NCBI GenBank assembly: GCA_023511625.1
Contig: JAIMBD010000013.1
Span: 1 to 64,000 of the forward strand
Length of the DNA stretch: 64,000 nucleotides
Direction of reading: 5' to 3'
From: Bacillota bacterium
GTDB lineage: Bacteria > Bacillota > Sulfobacillia > Sulfobacillales > Sulfobacillaceae
Shown: positions 6,886 to 18,900 of the stretch, piece after piece
Position numbering within the stretch: position 1 is the stretch's first letter
How the letters are laid out: every line of letters starts with the position of its first letter
The notes under the pieces: generated by a model
Told to the model about the DNA's origin: nothing
Seen by the model: the letters and a program-made list of their open reading frames with translations, nothing else
The model's database searches: none
Made by a program: the position numbers and the translations under genes

Positions 6886-8577
6886 GTGTCGCTGGACGCC
6901 GCGGCGAGTTGGGTGGCGGTGCTTGCATTCTTCGCAGTCATCTTAAAACCGGTTGGTCGGTACATGGGCCGGGTATTCACCGGCCAGCGCACCCTCTTGG
7001 ACCCCGTGTTCAGCCCCTTGGAACGGCGCTTATGGCGCTGGGCAGGGATCGACCCCCAAGCCTCCATGACAGCCGTCCAATACGGCACTGCCTTATTGGC
7101 GACAAACGCGCTGTGGGCCGTGTTTGCCTACCTCGCCCTGCGGGCCCAGAGTCACCTCCCCTTCAATCCCCAGCACTTCCCCGGGCTTACGCCGCCACTC
7201 GCCTTCAACACGGCCGTCAGCTTTGTCACCAACACCAACTGGCAGGCCTACGCCGGCGAGAACACCCTGAGTTATTTCTCCCAGTTCGGCGTCCTCGGCT
7301 TCCTGCAGTGGGTCAGCCCGGCCGTAGGCCTTGCCGCCTTGGCAGCCTTCCTGCGCGCGTTAGCCGGCCGCTCGCTCGGCAACTACTTCGTCGACCTCAC
7401 GCGCGCCATCACCCGCCTGCTGTTGCCGGCAGCAGTGGTGTTGGCGGTGGTGCTGGCCGCCTTGGGCGTGCCGGAGACCTTGGCCGCATACGTCCACCTG
7501 CATCCCCTGAGCGGCGGCAGCACATGGTTGCCGCGGGGACCCATCGCCTCCTGGGAGGCCATCGAACACTTGGGAACCAACGGCGGCGGATTTACCGCCG
7601 CCAACAGCGCCAACCCCCTAGAAAATCCCTCCCCCCTCACCAACTTGTTGGAGATCGCCGCCATGGGCCTGTTTCCGGTGGCGTCCTTTTACGCCTTTGG
7701 CTACGTCACCGGACGCCCCCGGGCGGCGTGGACCCTCATCGCCGTGGCCGCCGCCTTCTATCTGGCCATGTTGGCCTTGGCGTACTTCCCAGAGGTGGCC
7801 GGAAACCCTGTGCTCAACCGGCTGGGATTGCACGGCACGGCCAATTGGGTGGGAAAGGAGCTGCGCTTCGGCATCGGCGGCAGCGCCCTCTTCCAAGCTT
7901 CGTCGCTGGCCTTCACCACCGGTTCGGTCAACGCCGCGCCGGACAGCATGGTGCCGCTGTCGACCTTAAGCCTCTTCCTCGGCCTCCTTCTCAATATGGT
8001 CTTTGGCGGCGATGGCGTGGGGCTGCTCAACTTTTTAATGTTCGTTATCCTCACCGTCTTCCTTTTGGGCTTGATGGTCGGTCGGACCCCGGAGTTCTTG
8101 GGCAAGAAGATCGAAACCCGGGAGGTGTCGCTCACGGCGTTGGCGTTTTTGGTCCACCCCCTTTTGATCCTGGGCGCCACTGCCCTGGCGGTCTCCCTGC
8201 CAGCGGTCCATGACACCCTCAACCGCGGCCCGCAGGGGTTGACGGAGATCTTATACGGCTTCGCGTCGACGGCCGCCAACAACGGATCGGCCATGGGCGG
8301 GCTGGAGGCGGGCGCGCCGTTTTACCTTTGGGCGACAGGAGTGGTGATGCTGATCGGGCGGTACGTGTCGATCCTGTTGCTCCTTTTGGTGGGGGAGTCG
8401 CTGCTGGCCAAAAAGGCGGTCCCGGAGTCGCCCGGCACGATGCACACCGACACGCCGCTCTTCGGGGGAGCGCTGTTCGGCGCCATCCTGGTGCTCAACG
8501 CGCTGACCTTCCTGCCGGTGATGGCCTTGGGCCCGGTGGCCGAAACCTACCTCTTGGGCGCTCATCGGTTGTTTTGA
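6886..8577 (+). CDS. kdpA: K+-transporting ATPase subunit A (KdpA)
   Basis: The K+-channel-like subunit of the high-affinity KdpFABC pump, related to the SKT/Trk superfamily. It shows the KdpA hallmarks: KPVGRYMGRVFTGQRT after the first helix, SFVTNTNWQAYAGE (first selectivity region), EHLGTNGGGF, LAFTTGSVNAAPDS-like and ASTAANNGSAMGG near the C-terminus. The protein has 563 residues and about ten hydrophobic segments, the family's usual size. GTG at 6886 is chosen because AAGGAG lies 9 nt upstream; the ATG at 6877 directly abuts that site. The operon order kdpF-A-B-C is normal, and regulation is inferred from the riboswitch. Confidence 0.95.
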   Translation: MSLDAAASWVAVLAFFAVILKPVGRYMGRVFTGQRTLLDPVFSPLERRLWRWAGIDPQASMTAVQYGTALLATNALWAVFAYLALRAQSHLPFNPQHFPGLTPPLAFNTAVSFVTNTNWQAYAGENTLSYFSQFGVLGFLQWVSPAVGLAALAAFLRALAGRSLGNYFVDLTRAITRLLLPAAVVLAVVLAALGVPETLAAYVHLHPLSGGSTWLPRGPIASWEAIEHLGTNGGGFTAANSANPLENPSPLTNLLEIAAMGLFPVASFYAFGYVTGRPRAAWTLIAVAAAFYLAMLALAYFPEVAGNPVLNRLGLHGTANWVGKELRFGIGGSALFQASSLAFTTGSVNAAPDSMVPLSTLSLFLGLLLNMVFGGDGVGLLNFLMFVILTVFLLGLMVGRTPEFLGKKIETREVSLTALAFLVHPLLILGATALAVSLPAVHDTLNRGPQGLTEILYGFASTAANNGSAMGGLEAGAPFYLWATGVVMLIGRYVSILLLLLVGESLLAKKAVPESPGTMHTDTPLFGGALFGAILVLNALTFLPVMALGPVAETYLLGAHRLF

Positions 8578-8652
8578 CCGGTGGGTTAGGAGTTTTCAGG
8601 CGCGTCCGCCCGAACCGAGGCGGTGCGCCACCAAGCCAAAGGGGAGACAGCA

Positions 8653-10662
<2,010 letters not shown>

Positions 10663-10706
10663 CCGCGCCGGCAGGCGGTGGGACGACAAGAGGGAGGCGT
10701 GCACCC

Positions 10707-11333
10707 ATGTGGCGTGCGGTCTTGGTGGTTTCGGCAGGCCTTTGGCTGTTGGTAGGTTGGGCCTATCCGCTGGCGATGGTCGGAATCAGTCAAGCGGCGT
10801 GGCCGAACCAAGCCAACGGCAGCATCTTGTACTATCGTGGGAAAGCGGTCGGCACCCCCTTGCTGGGCCAGGCCTTCAACGGAGAGCCGGGCTTCTTCTG
10901 GGGACGTCCCTCGGCCACGGTGAACGCCGCCGGCCAACCCGATCCGTATAACCCCCTCAATTCTGGCCCTTCCAATCTGGGACCCGACAGCCGCGCCCTC
11001 GTGGCCCACGTCGCGCGCCGCATCCACCAATATCTAGAAAGCACCCCGGGTCTGACCGTCTCTGAGATCCCAGCGAGCCTGGTGGAAAGCTCGGGCTCGG
11101 GCCTGGATCCGGACATCTCGCCGCAATCGGCTGCCATCCAGATCCCGAGGGTAAGTCGTGCCACGGGGCTCTCTCCGGCCGTCCTCCGCCAGCTTATCGC
11201 GCAGGCCACCGAGCGCCCCGTCTTCGGCCTCTTCGGGCGGCCCCGCGTCAACGTCCTCCTCCTCAACCTGGAACTGGTGGAGCGCCTCGGACACCGACCA
11301 AAGCTTGCTCGTGGTGGCTTGCCGGCGCGATAG
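10707..11333 (+). CDS. kdpC: K+-transporting ATPase subunit C (KdpC)
   Basis: Single-pass KdpC subunit, 208 residues. A membrane helix (LVVSAGLWLLVGWAYPLAMV) is followed by the family motifs GSILYYRGKAVGTPLLGQAF, FWGRPSA, PYNPLNSGPSNLGP and SGSGLDPDISPQSA, with the C-terminal GRPRVNVLLLNLEL. The ATG at 10707 lies about 9 nt after GGGAGG. No kdpD/kdpE sensor pair follows: the next gene, hemY, is convergent. The c-di-AMP riboswitch may therefore be the main local control. Confidence 0.93.
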   Translation: MWRAVLVVSAGLWLLVGWAYPLAMVGISQAAWPNQANGSILYYRGKAVGTPLLGQAFNGEPGFFWGRPSATVNAAGQPDPYNPLNSGPSNLGPDSRALVAHVARRIHQYLESTPGLTVSEIPASLVESSGSGLDPDISPQSAAIQIPRVSRATGLSPAVLRQLIAQATERPVFGLFGRPRVNVLLLNLELVERLGHRPKLARGGLPAR

Positions 11334-11344
11334 CCCGCATGCCG

Positions 11345-12754
11345 TCACGGCCCGGGCCTAGGCAGGCCGAGATGGGCGAGCACCGCGTCGGCTGCGGCCT
11401 GCCCTTGGCGGATGCAGTCGGGAATGCCCACCCCGTCATACCCAGCACCTGCCAGGTACAGGCCGGGATGCCGGGTCAGCGCTGCACGCAGTTGGTCGAG
11501 CCGTTGCCGGTGGCCGACGGTATACTGGGGCAGAGCCCGTGGCAGGCGAAACACCCCCGTCCACACGGGGTCCCCGCGGAATCGCCCAAGCACCCGTTCC
11601 AGGTCGGCCCGCGCGATGGCCAAAAGCGCCGCGTCGTCCTCGCGCAAGATGTCGGTCCCGGCCCGCCCTAAAAAGACTCGCAGCACCGCGTGCGGAGGCG
11701 GTTCCGGATAGGCCCACTTGGCATGAACGAACGTGCAGGCCGTGATGCGAAGCCCCTCGTCCCGGGGCACGAGAAAGCCGGTGCGGTCCAAGGGGCGCGG
11801 CACGGCGTCGTGGGGCCAGATCATGCCTACCACGGCCAGATTGGTGTAGGGGATCTCCGCCAAAAGTCCGCTCCACGCCCCAAGCCCGTGCAGGATGGCA
11901 GCTGCGGCCCAGGCAGGGGCCGCCACGATCACCGCCTGGGCCACGGTCTCGCCGCCTTCGGAGCGGACCCGCCAGCCGGCCGGCGCGGGCTCAACCGCCA
12001 CGACCGGACGCGACAGCACCACCGGGATCCCCGAAAGCCGGGCGGCCACAGCCCGCACCAGCCCCTCCAGTCCCCCCGCCAACGTCAGAAACGGACTTTG
12101 GGCGGCCGACGGGCGCGGCCGGGCGCGGCGCGCTGCCGCCGCGCCGGCGAGGAGACTGCCTGGCTTGCGGGCCCACTCCAAAAACTGGGGGAAGGTGGCA
12201 GCCGTACTCAGGGTGTTAAGGTCCCCGGCGTAGACTCCGGAGAGCAGGGGTTCGGCTAGGCGGGTTACCACCTCCCGTCCGAAACGCCGGCGCAAGAGCT
12301 CGCCTAAAGCCATGTCGTCGCCTACCGGCACGGGCGGGCGCACGAGGTCGCCGACCGCGCGAAGCTTGCCCCACAGGCTTAACAAGGGAGAGCGCCAGAG
12401 GGGGCCGAGGCGCGTGGGAATACCCGCCTCCAGCCCCTCCGGAATCGGGTGAAGGCGGCCGGCGTGGTAGAGATAGGAGCCGCGGTGCTGCGGGTGGATG
12501 GGGATGAGCTCGCCGCCCAACCCCACGGCCTCAGCCAGCCGTTCGGCTTCGGGCTTGCGCCGAAGGAGCGAATCGGGCCCTCCTTCCACCACCGCCCCAG
12601 CCACGGCGTAACTTCGGATAGCGCCCCCGAGCCGCTCGCTCGCCTCCCAGAGTTCGACCTCGAGCCGCCCGGCCCGGGCCAACGGCTCAAGCCGCCACGC
12701 GGCGGCGAGTCCCGTGATGCCGCCTCCCACCACCACCACCTTGGGCGGGGTCAT
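11345..12754 (-). CDS. hemY: Coproporphyrinogen III oxidase / protoporphyrinogen oxidase (HemY/CgoX)
   Basis: FAD-dependent oxidase that converts coproporphyrinogen III to coproporphyrin III in Firmicutes (CgoX), formerly called protoporphyrinogen oxidase. An N-terminal FAD-binding Rossmann motif (VVVVGGGITGLAAAWRLEPL) is followed by GGAIRSY and, near the C-terminus, LYLAGAGYDGVGIPDCIRQG, the second FAD-contacting region. Length 469 is normal. It overlaps hemH by 4 nt and ends the hemE-hemH-hemY operon, the same order as in Bacillus subtilis. The coproporphyrin-pathway assignment comes from this order and the likely phylum; no HemQ is present in the window. Confidence 0.9.
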   Translation of the reverse strand: MTPPKVVVVGGGITGLAAAWRLEPLARAGRLEVELWEASERLGGAIRSYAVAGAVVEGGPDSLLRRKPEAERLAEAVGLGGELIPIHPQHRGSYLYHAGRLHPIPEGLEAGIPTRLGPLWRSPLLSLWGKLRAVGDLVRPPVPVGDDMALGELLRRRFGREVVTRLAEPLLSGVYAGDLNTLSTAATFPQFLEWARKPGSLLAGAAAARRARPRPSAAQSPFLTLAGGLEGLVRAVAARLSGIPVVLSRPVVAVEPAPAGWRVRSEGGETVAQAVIVAAPAWAAAAILHGLGAWSGLLAEIPYTNLAVVGMIWPHDAVPRPLDRTGFLVPRDEGLRITACTFVHAKWAYPEPPPHAVLRVFLGRAGTDILREDDAALLAIARADLERVLGRFRGDPVWTGVFRLPRALPQYTVGHRQRLDQLRAALTRHPGLYLAGAGYDGVGIPDCIRQGQAAADAVLAHLGLPRPGP

Positions 12755-13656
12755 AAGGCCTGGGCCTCCCGCTCCACCACCGCCGCCAGCACCTCGACAA
12801 AGTCCGGGTCGTCGTTCGGCGCTGCTGCCCGTACGAAGCCCAGCCGCAGCCGCTCCGCGGCCTCACGCGCCTGGATATCCAAATCGTAGAGGGTCTCGAG
12901 GTGGTCCGACACAAACCCCACCGGCACCACCGCCACGGTACCACCGGCACGTCCCCACGCCGGCAACCGTTCCAGGAGGTCGGGCCCCAACCACTCCCCC
13001 GGCGCCCGCGGGCGGCTCTGGAAGGCCACTTCGAAGGCTCCAAGTCGGCTCTGCCGGGCTACCGCCGCCGCCGTGGCTTCCACCGCCGCCCGGTACTCCG
13101 GAGACGGCGCCGGCAGGCTGTGGGCCGTGAAGACCCAGTGCACAGGGCCGGACCCCTGGGGGACTTGGACCGCCAAGCGCTTTACCTGCCGCGCCCACCA
13201 GGCGATGAGCCCGGGCTCAAGATGCCATGCCGCAATGCCCCGCAGCCGAAGAGAAGGGAAACGCTCGGCGGCTTGCCGCACCGCCTCGAGGTACGCGCCC
13301 ACACTCAACGGGTGATAGTGGGGGGCAAGAGCCAGAGCCACCCCTTCGGTGACCCCGTCGCGGGCCATGTCTGCCACCACGTCGGCCAAAAACGGCGGGG
13401 CATGGCGAAACCCGAGGTAGACCCGCCAGCGGCCATCCTCGGCGGCTTGGTTCAGTCGAGCCTCCAACCCCCTGCGCTGCCGTTCGCTGATGGCGACCAA
13501 GGGAGATCCGCCAATGGCGCGATAACGGCTGGCCAGCTCTTCGAGCGCTTCCGGGGACGGCGGCCGACCGTGGCGGATATGGGTGTAATAGGCTGCCAGG
13601 TCCTCCAGGCGCCGCGGGCTTCCGTAGGCCATCAGCAGCACCGCCCGCTCAGCCAT
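12751..13656 (-). CDS. hemH: Coproporphyrin/protoporphyrin ferrochelatase (HemH/CpfC)
   Basis: Ferrochelatase inserting Fe2+ into the porphyrin; coproporphyrin III is the expected substrate in this operon type. Visible motifs are LLMAYGSPRRLEDLAAYYTH at the N-terminus, YRAIGGSPL, LALAPHYHPLSVGAY (the region holding the active-site His) and the C-terminal VPVGFVSDHLETLYDLDI with its conserved Glu. The protein has 301 residues. ATG at 13656 is preferred over 13692 because of GAAGGGGG upstream; it then overlaps the hemE stop by 8 nt. Confidence 0.9.
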   Translation of the reverse strand: MAERAVLLMAYGSPRRLEDLAAYYTHIRHGRPPSPEALEELASRYRAIGGSPLVAISERQRRGLEARLNQAAEDGRWRVYLGFRHAPPFLADVVADMARDGVTEGVALALAPHYHPLSVGAYLEAVRQAAERFPSLRLRGIAAWHLEPGLIAWWARQVKRLAVQVPQGSGPVHWVFTAHSLPAPSPEYRAAVEATAAAVARQSRLGAFEVAFQSRPRAPGEWLGPDLLERLPAWGRAGGTVAVVPVGFVSDHLETLYDLDIQAREAAERLRLGFVRAAAPNDDPDFVEVLAAVVEREAQAL

Positions 13657-14695
13657 GCGCACCCCTGCCCCCTTCGCCGACCGGTCGGGCATGTACCCAA
13701 TCCACCAACCGCCGCAAGATGGCGGGGTCGGTCTCGGGCAGCACCCCGTGACCGAGGTTGAAGATGTGTCCAGGCCGCCCGCCGTTGGCGGCCAAGATGG
13801 CGTCGGCCTTGGCCGCCACCACCGGCCACGGCGCCAGCACCGCAGCGGGATCCAGGTTACCCTGCACGGCCTGTTGGTCGCCGAGTTGGGCCCGCGCCGT
13901 CCCGAGCGGGATTCGCCAGTCGAGCCCGATCACGTCTACTCCTAAGGTGCGAATCCAGGGCAGGAGCGTAGCCGTGCCCACTCCGAAGTAGATGATAGGC
14001 GCGCCCAACGGGCGCACGGCCTGCACGAGCCGCCGCAAGTGCGGCAGCACCCGTTCGGCATAGTCCTCGGGGGCCAAAGCCCCCACCCACGAGTCGAAGA
14101 TCTGCACCGCCGCCGCCCCTTCCCGGATCTGATAGGCCAAAAAGGCGGCCACGGCCTCGCTTAAGCGTTCCAACAGCAGCTGGAACCCTTCGGGATCGGT
14201 CCACATCCAGCGCTTGGTGGCGGCGTAGTCCCGAGAAGGACCGCCTTCGACCAGGTAACTGGCCAGGGTAAAGGGCCCCCCCGCAAACCCGATGAGCGGC
14301 ACCGCCAGGCGCTCGCGGCAACGGTGAATGGCCTCCCCCACAAAGCGGAGGTGGCGCTCCGGCTCAAGGGGGCGGAGCCGCTCCACGTCGGCGGCCCGGC
14401 GGATGGGTGCCGACACCACCGGCCCGGTCCCCTCCCGAATGTCAAAGGCCACCCCCATCGGCTCGAGGGGCACCATGATGTCGGAAAACAAAATCGCCGC
14501 GTCCACCCCCAGGCTCTCCACTGCCCCACAGGTGACCTCGGCGCACAGTGCAGGATCGCGGGCCAATTCGAGCAAGCGGTATCGCGCGCGCAGGCGGCGG
14601 TACTCCGGTTGATATCGCCCGGCCTGGCGCATAAACCATACCGGGGTGACATCCGTCGGCTCTCCGCGGCACGCCCTGAGAAACCGATCGTTCAT
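13649..14695 (-). CDS. hemE: Uroporphyrinogen decarboxylase (HemE)
   Basis: Cytosolic enzyme that decarboxylates uroporphyrinogen III to coproporphyrinogen III. The two diagnostic signatures are present: FMRQAGRYQPEYR near the N-terminus (PVWFMRQAGRY) and the central GFAGGPFTLASYLVEGG. The C-terminus carries FNLGHGVLPETDP. Length 348 is typical. It is the first gene of the hemEHY operon, transcribed from an extended -10 promoter at 14722-14732. GGGGGGGAAAC precedes the ATG. Confidence 0.95.
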   Translation of the reverse strand: MNDRFLRACRGEPTDVTPVWFMRQAGRYQPEYRRLRARYRLLELARDPALCAEVTCGAVESLGVDAAILFSDIMVPLEPMGVAFDIREGTGPVVSAPIRRAADVERLRPLEPERHLRFVGEAIHRCRERLAVPLIGFAGGPFTLASYLVEGGPSRDYAATKRWMWTDPEGFQLLLERLSEAVAAFLAYQIREGAAAVQIFDSWVGALAPEDYAERVLPHLRRLVQAVRPLGAPIIYFGVGTATLLPWIRTLGVDVIGLDWRIPLGTARAQLGDQQAVQGNLDPAAVLAPWPVVAAKADAILAANGGRPGHIFNLGHGVLPETDPAILRRLVDWVHARPVGEGGRGAHG

Positions 14696-14721
14696 GCCGT
14701 TTCCCCCCCGTTGTCCCGCCC

Positions 14722-14732
14722 ATTATAGCACA
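14722..14732 (-). promoter_or_regulatory. Extended -10 promoter of the hemEHY operon
   Basis: Read on the minus strand, TGTGCTATAAT gives a perfect TATAAT with the TGn extension and no recognisable -35. Transcription would start about 20 nt before the hemE ATG. Near-identical elements occur at 42636 and 45969. Confidence 0.6.
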
Positions 14733-14864
14733 GGCCGACGGGCTTCCCTTTCGGCGGCGCGAAGATTGCGGTACATTGATGGGTGTCTGGCAACGGACCC
14801 CAGCCGTTGACGGCAATCGCGGCCGGCGACGACTGGGGCCAATGCGGTCGAGGAGGTGACGGCC

Positions 14865-15896
14865 ATGCGCCGAGGCCTGGCGTGGATTGTGGCCGGGGCA
14901 GCCGCTTGCCTGTTGGCGGCATGCGGCAGCCAAAGCACCCCGGCCGCGCCGCCGGCGCCCCCTTCGCCCTCCGGGTCCCCGACCCCAGCCTCGCCGGTCT
15001 ATCCGGCCCCGCGGCCCAATCCCAAGACGCCCTGGCCTCGCAGCGGTCCGCGCCCACCGTTGACGACGGCCGCCTTCGGCCCGCCCCAGCCGACCGAGAC
15101 GCCGGTGACGACCTGCGTCTTTCTCCACCACGTCCCGCCGCTTGCCGTGGGGTGGACCGGCGTGAAGTTTCCGAGCGTGCCCGGCCCGAACACGCCGGCC
15201 GCACGCTGGGCCCTCTGGCGCTGGACCGGCACGCGCTGGCAGCTGGTAGAGGTGGCCACCACCGACAGTCCCAACTACCTCACCCAAGTCTTGTGCGCCC
15301 CGGCCCCCGACGGCAGCGTCGGCATCGCCAGCGAATGGTCGAGCGGCGGATCGGGCGGGGCCGGCGCCTTTCGCAACTGGACGGCACGCGCCCGAGGCCT
15401 GACTCCGGTCGGAGGGTGGCTCTCGGTGGTCGATCCGAGCCTGACCCAAATCGGTCCCGACCTTTTCCGCGAGGCAGGGGCCCGCGACGCCTACTCCTTT
15501 TTGTGGACCAAAGCCGCCGGTTGGCACCTCGTGGACCTCGGGCTTCGGGCCACCATCCCCGTCCAGGCCGTGCAGTTGGCCTGGACGCTGCGCGACGGTC
15601 GGCCGGTCCTGCTGACTCCCCCGCCGGCCTCGGTGGTGCCCGGCGGCCCCGTGGCCTTTGTTCCGGAAGGGGCCCTGGCCCGGCAGGCTTGGCAGATCGT
15701 TGGGCCCTTCCCCACCTACGCCGCGGCCGACCGCGTGGTCCGGCAAGGTCTCGGCACCGTCTCCATGAGTCAATTTGTCCCGGGGGCCGTGGTCATGCCC
15801 CCGCGCGGCACAAGCTACTGGGTGTTGGCGGTGTGGCCGCCGTACCGTGAGGCGCCAGAAGCGGCGGCCATCGTGCGGCTGGTGGCGGCGCCGTAA
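14865..15896 (+). CDS. Putative lipoprotein of unknown function
   Basis: A 343-residue exported protein with a signal peptide and lipobox (WIVAGAAACLLAACGS; lipidated Cys about residue 19). A Pro/Ser-rich linker (residues 22-60) follows, then a globular domain with several Trp and Cys residues (TTCVFLHH, QVLCAPAPDGSVG). I do not recognise a family. ATG at 14865 follows AGGAGGTGA by 5 nt. It is divergent from hemE and lies 63 bp ahead of the tricorn protease gene, so it could be co-transcribed with it. A surface or sensor role is possible but not shown. Confidence 0.7.
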   Translation: MRRGLAWIVAGAAACLLAACGSQSTPAAPPAPPSPSGSPTPASPVYPAPRPNPKTPWPRSGPRPPLTTAAFGPPQPTETPVTTCVFLHHVPPLAVGWTGVKFPSVPGPNTPAARWALWRWTGTRWQLVEVATTDSPNYLTQVLCAPAPDGSVGIASEWSSGGSGGAGAFRNWTARARGLTPVGGWLSVVDPSLTQIGPDLFREAGARDAYSFLWTKAAGWHLVDLGLRATIPVQAVQLAWTLRDGRPVLLTPPPASVVPGGPVAFVPEGALARQAWQIVGPFPTYAAADRVVRQGLGTVSMSQFVPGAVVMPPRGTSYWVLAVWPPYREAPEAAAIVRLVAAP

Positions 15897-15959
15897 CCGG
15901 TGCCGGCGTCCTGGTCACCCCGTCCGGCATCACGACAATCACAAGGAGGATGGCGCAGG

Positions 15960-18900
15960 ATGATGGCGACGGACAGCACCATCGCCGGGTATTACCGCTA
16001 CCCTACCGTGGCTGGCGAGACGGTGGTCTTTGTCAGCGAAGACGACCTCTGGGCAGTGCCGCGCGCAGGCGGCATCGCGCGCCGTTTGACGACGGGACTG
16101 GGTGCCGTCACGCGTCCGGTCCTCTCCCCTGACGGCCAGTGGGTGGCCTTCACCGGGAAGGAAGAAGGCGACACGGAAGTCTACCTGATGGCTGCCGTGG
16201 GAGGACCCGTCCAGCGGCTGACCTACCTCGGCGCCTCGGTGCAGGTGGTGGCCTTTCACCCCGATGGCCGGGTGGTGTTCGCCAGCAACCACGGCCGTCC
16301 GTTCCGCAACTGGTTTGAGCTGTACGCCGTGCCGCTCGAGGGTGGAGACCCCGAGCCGCTGGGCTTTGGCCTCGCCCATCACGTCGCGTTTGGGCCCCGC
16401 GGCGAGGTGGTGCTCGGGCGCAACACCCAGGACCCCGCGCGCTGGAAACGGTACCGCGGCGGCACGCGGGGCGTTTTGTGGATCGATGCCCAGGGCGACG
16501 GCCGGTTCGAGCGCTTTGCCCTCGACGGCAACCTGACCTGCCCGATGTGGGTGGGCGAGCGCATCTACTTTCTGAGCGACCACGAGGGCGTCGGCAACCT
16601 CTACTCCATCCGCCCCGACGGCCAAGACTTGATCCGCCACACCGACCATCTGACCTACTACGCGCGCAATGCCCAGAGCGACGGGAAGACCATCGTGTAC
16701 CATGCCGGCGCCGACCTTTATCGCTACGACCCCGAAACCGGCCAGAGCGCGCTCATCCCCGTGCGCTTCCACAGCCAGCGCACCGAGCGCCAACGGCGCT
16801 TCGTCTCTGCTGCCCGCTACCTCACCGATTACGCGCCTTCACCCGAAGGCCATCTCCTGTTGGTGGAGACGCGCGGCAAACTCTTTACCCTCGGGCCCTT
16901 CGAAGGGCCAGCAGAACAGTGGGGCATCCCCCAAGGGGTGCGCTACCGCTTAAGCCAATGGGTCCACCGAGACGGGGGCGACGCCCTGGTGGCCGTCAGC
17001 GACGAAGGCGGCGAGGAGGGCGTGGAGCTCATGCTCTTCGGCCCGGTGGCAGAACGCCGGCGGCTGGCCGAGGGCATAGGGCGCGTGACGGAACTGGTCG
17101 CCTCGCCCGACGGGCGCTGGGCCGCGTTCGCCAACCACCGGTTTGAGCTCGGCCTCATCGACCTCGAGCACGGCGGGTGGCGCCGCCTGGACCACACCCC
17201 CTACGGCCCCATCACCGGCCTCGCCTGGTCTCCCGACAGCCGGTGGGTGGCGTACAGCCGCCCAGAGACCGCCAAGACGGCCGCCATCTACCTGGTCGCC
17301 CCTGCCGAAGGCGCGGTGCGGGCGGCCACGCGTCCGGTCTTGCGCGACGTGGCCCCCGTCTTCGACCCCGAGGGCCGATATCTTTATTTCTTAGGCTATC
17401 GGCAGTTCAATCCGGTCTACGACAACCTCCGTTTCGACCTCGGCTTTCCGTACGGTGTGCGCCCCTACGCCATTCCGTTGCGCGCCGATCTCCGCTCGCC
17501 CTTTGACCCCTTGCCCCGGCCAGAGACCAAGGAAGAAGGCGGCGCGAAAGAGGGCGAGACCCCTGCGCCGACAGTGGAGATCGATTGGGAGGGCATCGCC
17601 GACCGGGTAGTGGCCTTCCCGGTGGCCGAAGGGCGCTACCTGCAGATCGAGGCCCTGCCGGGGCGCGTATTCTACACCGTCGAACCGGCCGTGGGCAGCC
17701 TCGGGCACTCCTTTTTCCCCGGCGCCCCCCAAGCCCGCTCCAGCCTCAAGCAGTTTGACCTCAAGACCCTCAAAGAGGAGACGTTGGCCAATGAGGTCAC
17801 GAGCTTTCGCTTGGCGCCGAACGGCTCGGCCTTGGTCATCCGCTCCCGCGACCGGTTGCGGGTGGTCAAGCCGGGCGAGAAGGTGGACGACAAACGCCTG
17901 GCACCGGGACGCGAATCCGGTATCGTGGACCTCGAGCGGATTTCGGTCGAGGTCGACCCCGAAGCCGAGTGGGCGCAGATGCAGCGGGAGGCGTGGCGGC
18001 TGATGCGCGACAACTTCTGGAACGCCGAGATGTCGGCGGTGGACTGGGAAGGGGTGTTCTGGCGCTACGCCGCGCTTTTGCCCCGCGTGGGGTGCCGCAG
18101 CGAGTTCTCGGACCTCCTGTGGGAAATGCAGGGCGAGCTCGGCACCTCGCACGCCTACGAGATGGGCGGCGAGTACCGCCGCGAACCCGACCACCGGGTG
18201 GGACTACTCGGCTGTGTGGGACACTGGTCGGATGCCGACCAGGGGTGGCGGATCGACCACGTGTGGCGCGGCGACAGCTGGCAAGAAGGCGCTGACGCAC
18301 CGGTGGCAGCGCCCGGGGTAAACCTTGGGCCCGGCGACGTCATCGTGGCCATCGACGGCCAGCCTTTGCAACGCCGACTGCCGCCCGGACGACTCCTCGT
18401 CAACAAGGCCAACCGCCACGTGCGCCTGGCGGTGCGCCGGGCCGGCCAAGCGCCTGGCGCGGCGCCCGAATCGGTGGTGGTGCGCACGCTGGAGTCCGAG
18501 GCCAACCTCTGCTACCGCGACTGGGTGCGGCGCAATCGCGAGCGGGTTCACGCCGCCACCGGTGGCCGTATCGGCTACGTGCACGTGCCTGACATGGGAC
18601 CGCGCGGGTTCGCCGAGTTCTACCGCGCCTATCTGGCCGAGTCGACCCGAGAGGGGCTCATCGTCGACGTGCGCTTCAACGGCGGCGGCCACGTCTCTCA
18701 ATTGCTGTTGGAGACCTTGGCGCGGCGGCCCATCGGGTACGACATCCCGCGCCACGGCGTGCCGGAACCCTATCCGGGGGACAGCGTGCGCGGCCCGCTG
18801 ATCGTGCTGACCAATGAACACGCCGGCTCCGACGGCGACATCTTCACCCACGCCGTCCGCCGGCTCGGGCTCGGCCCGGTGCTTGGGGTGCGCACGTGGG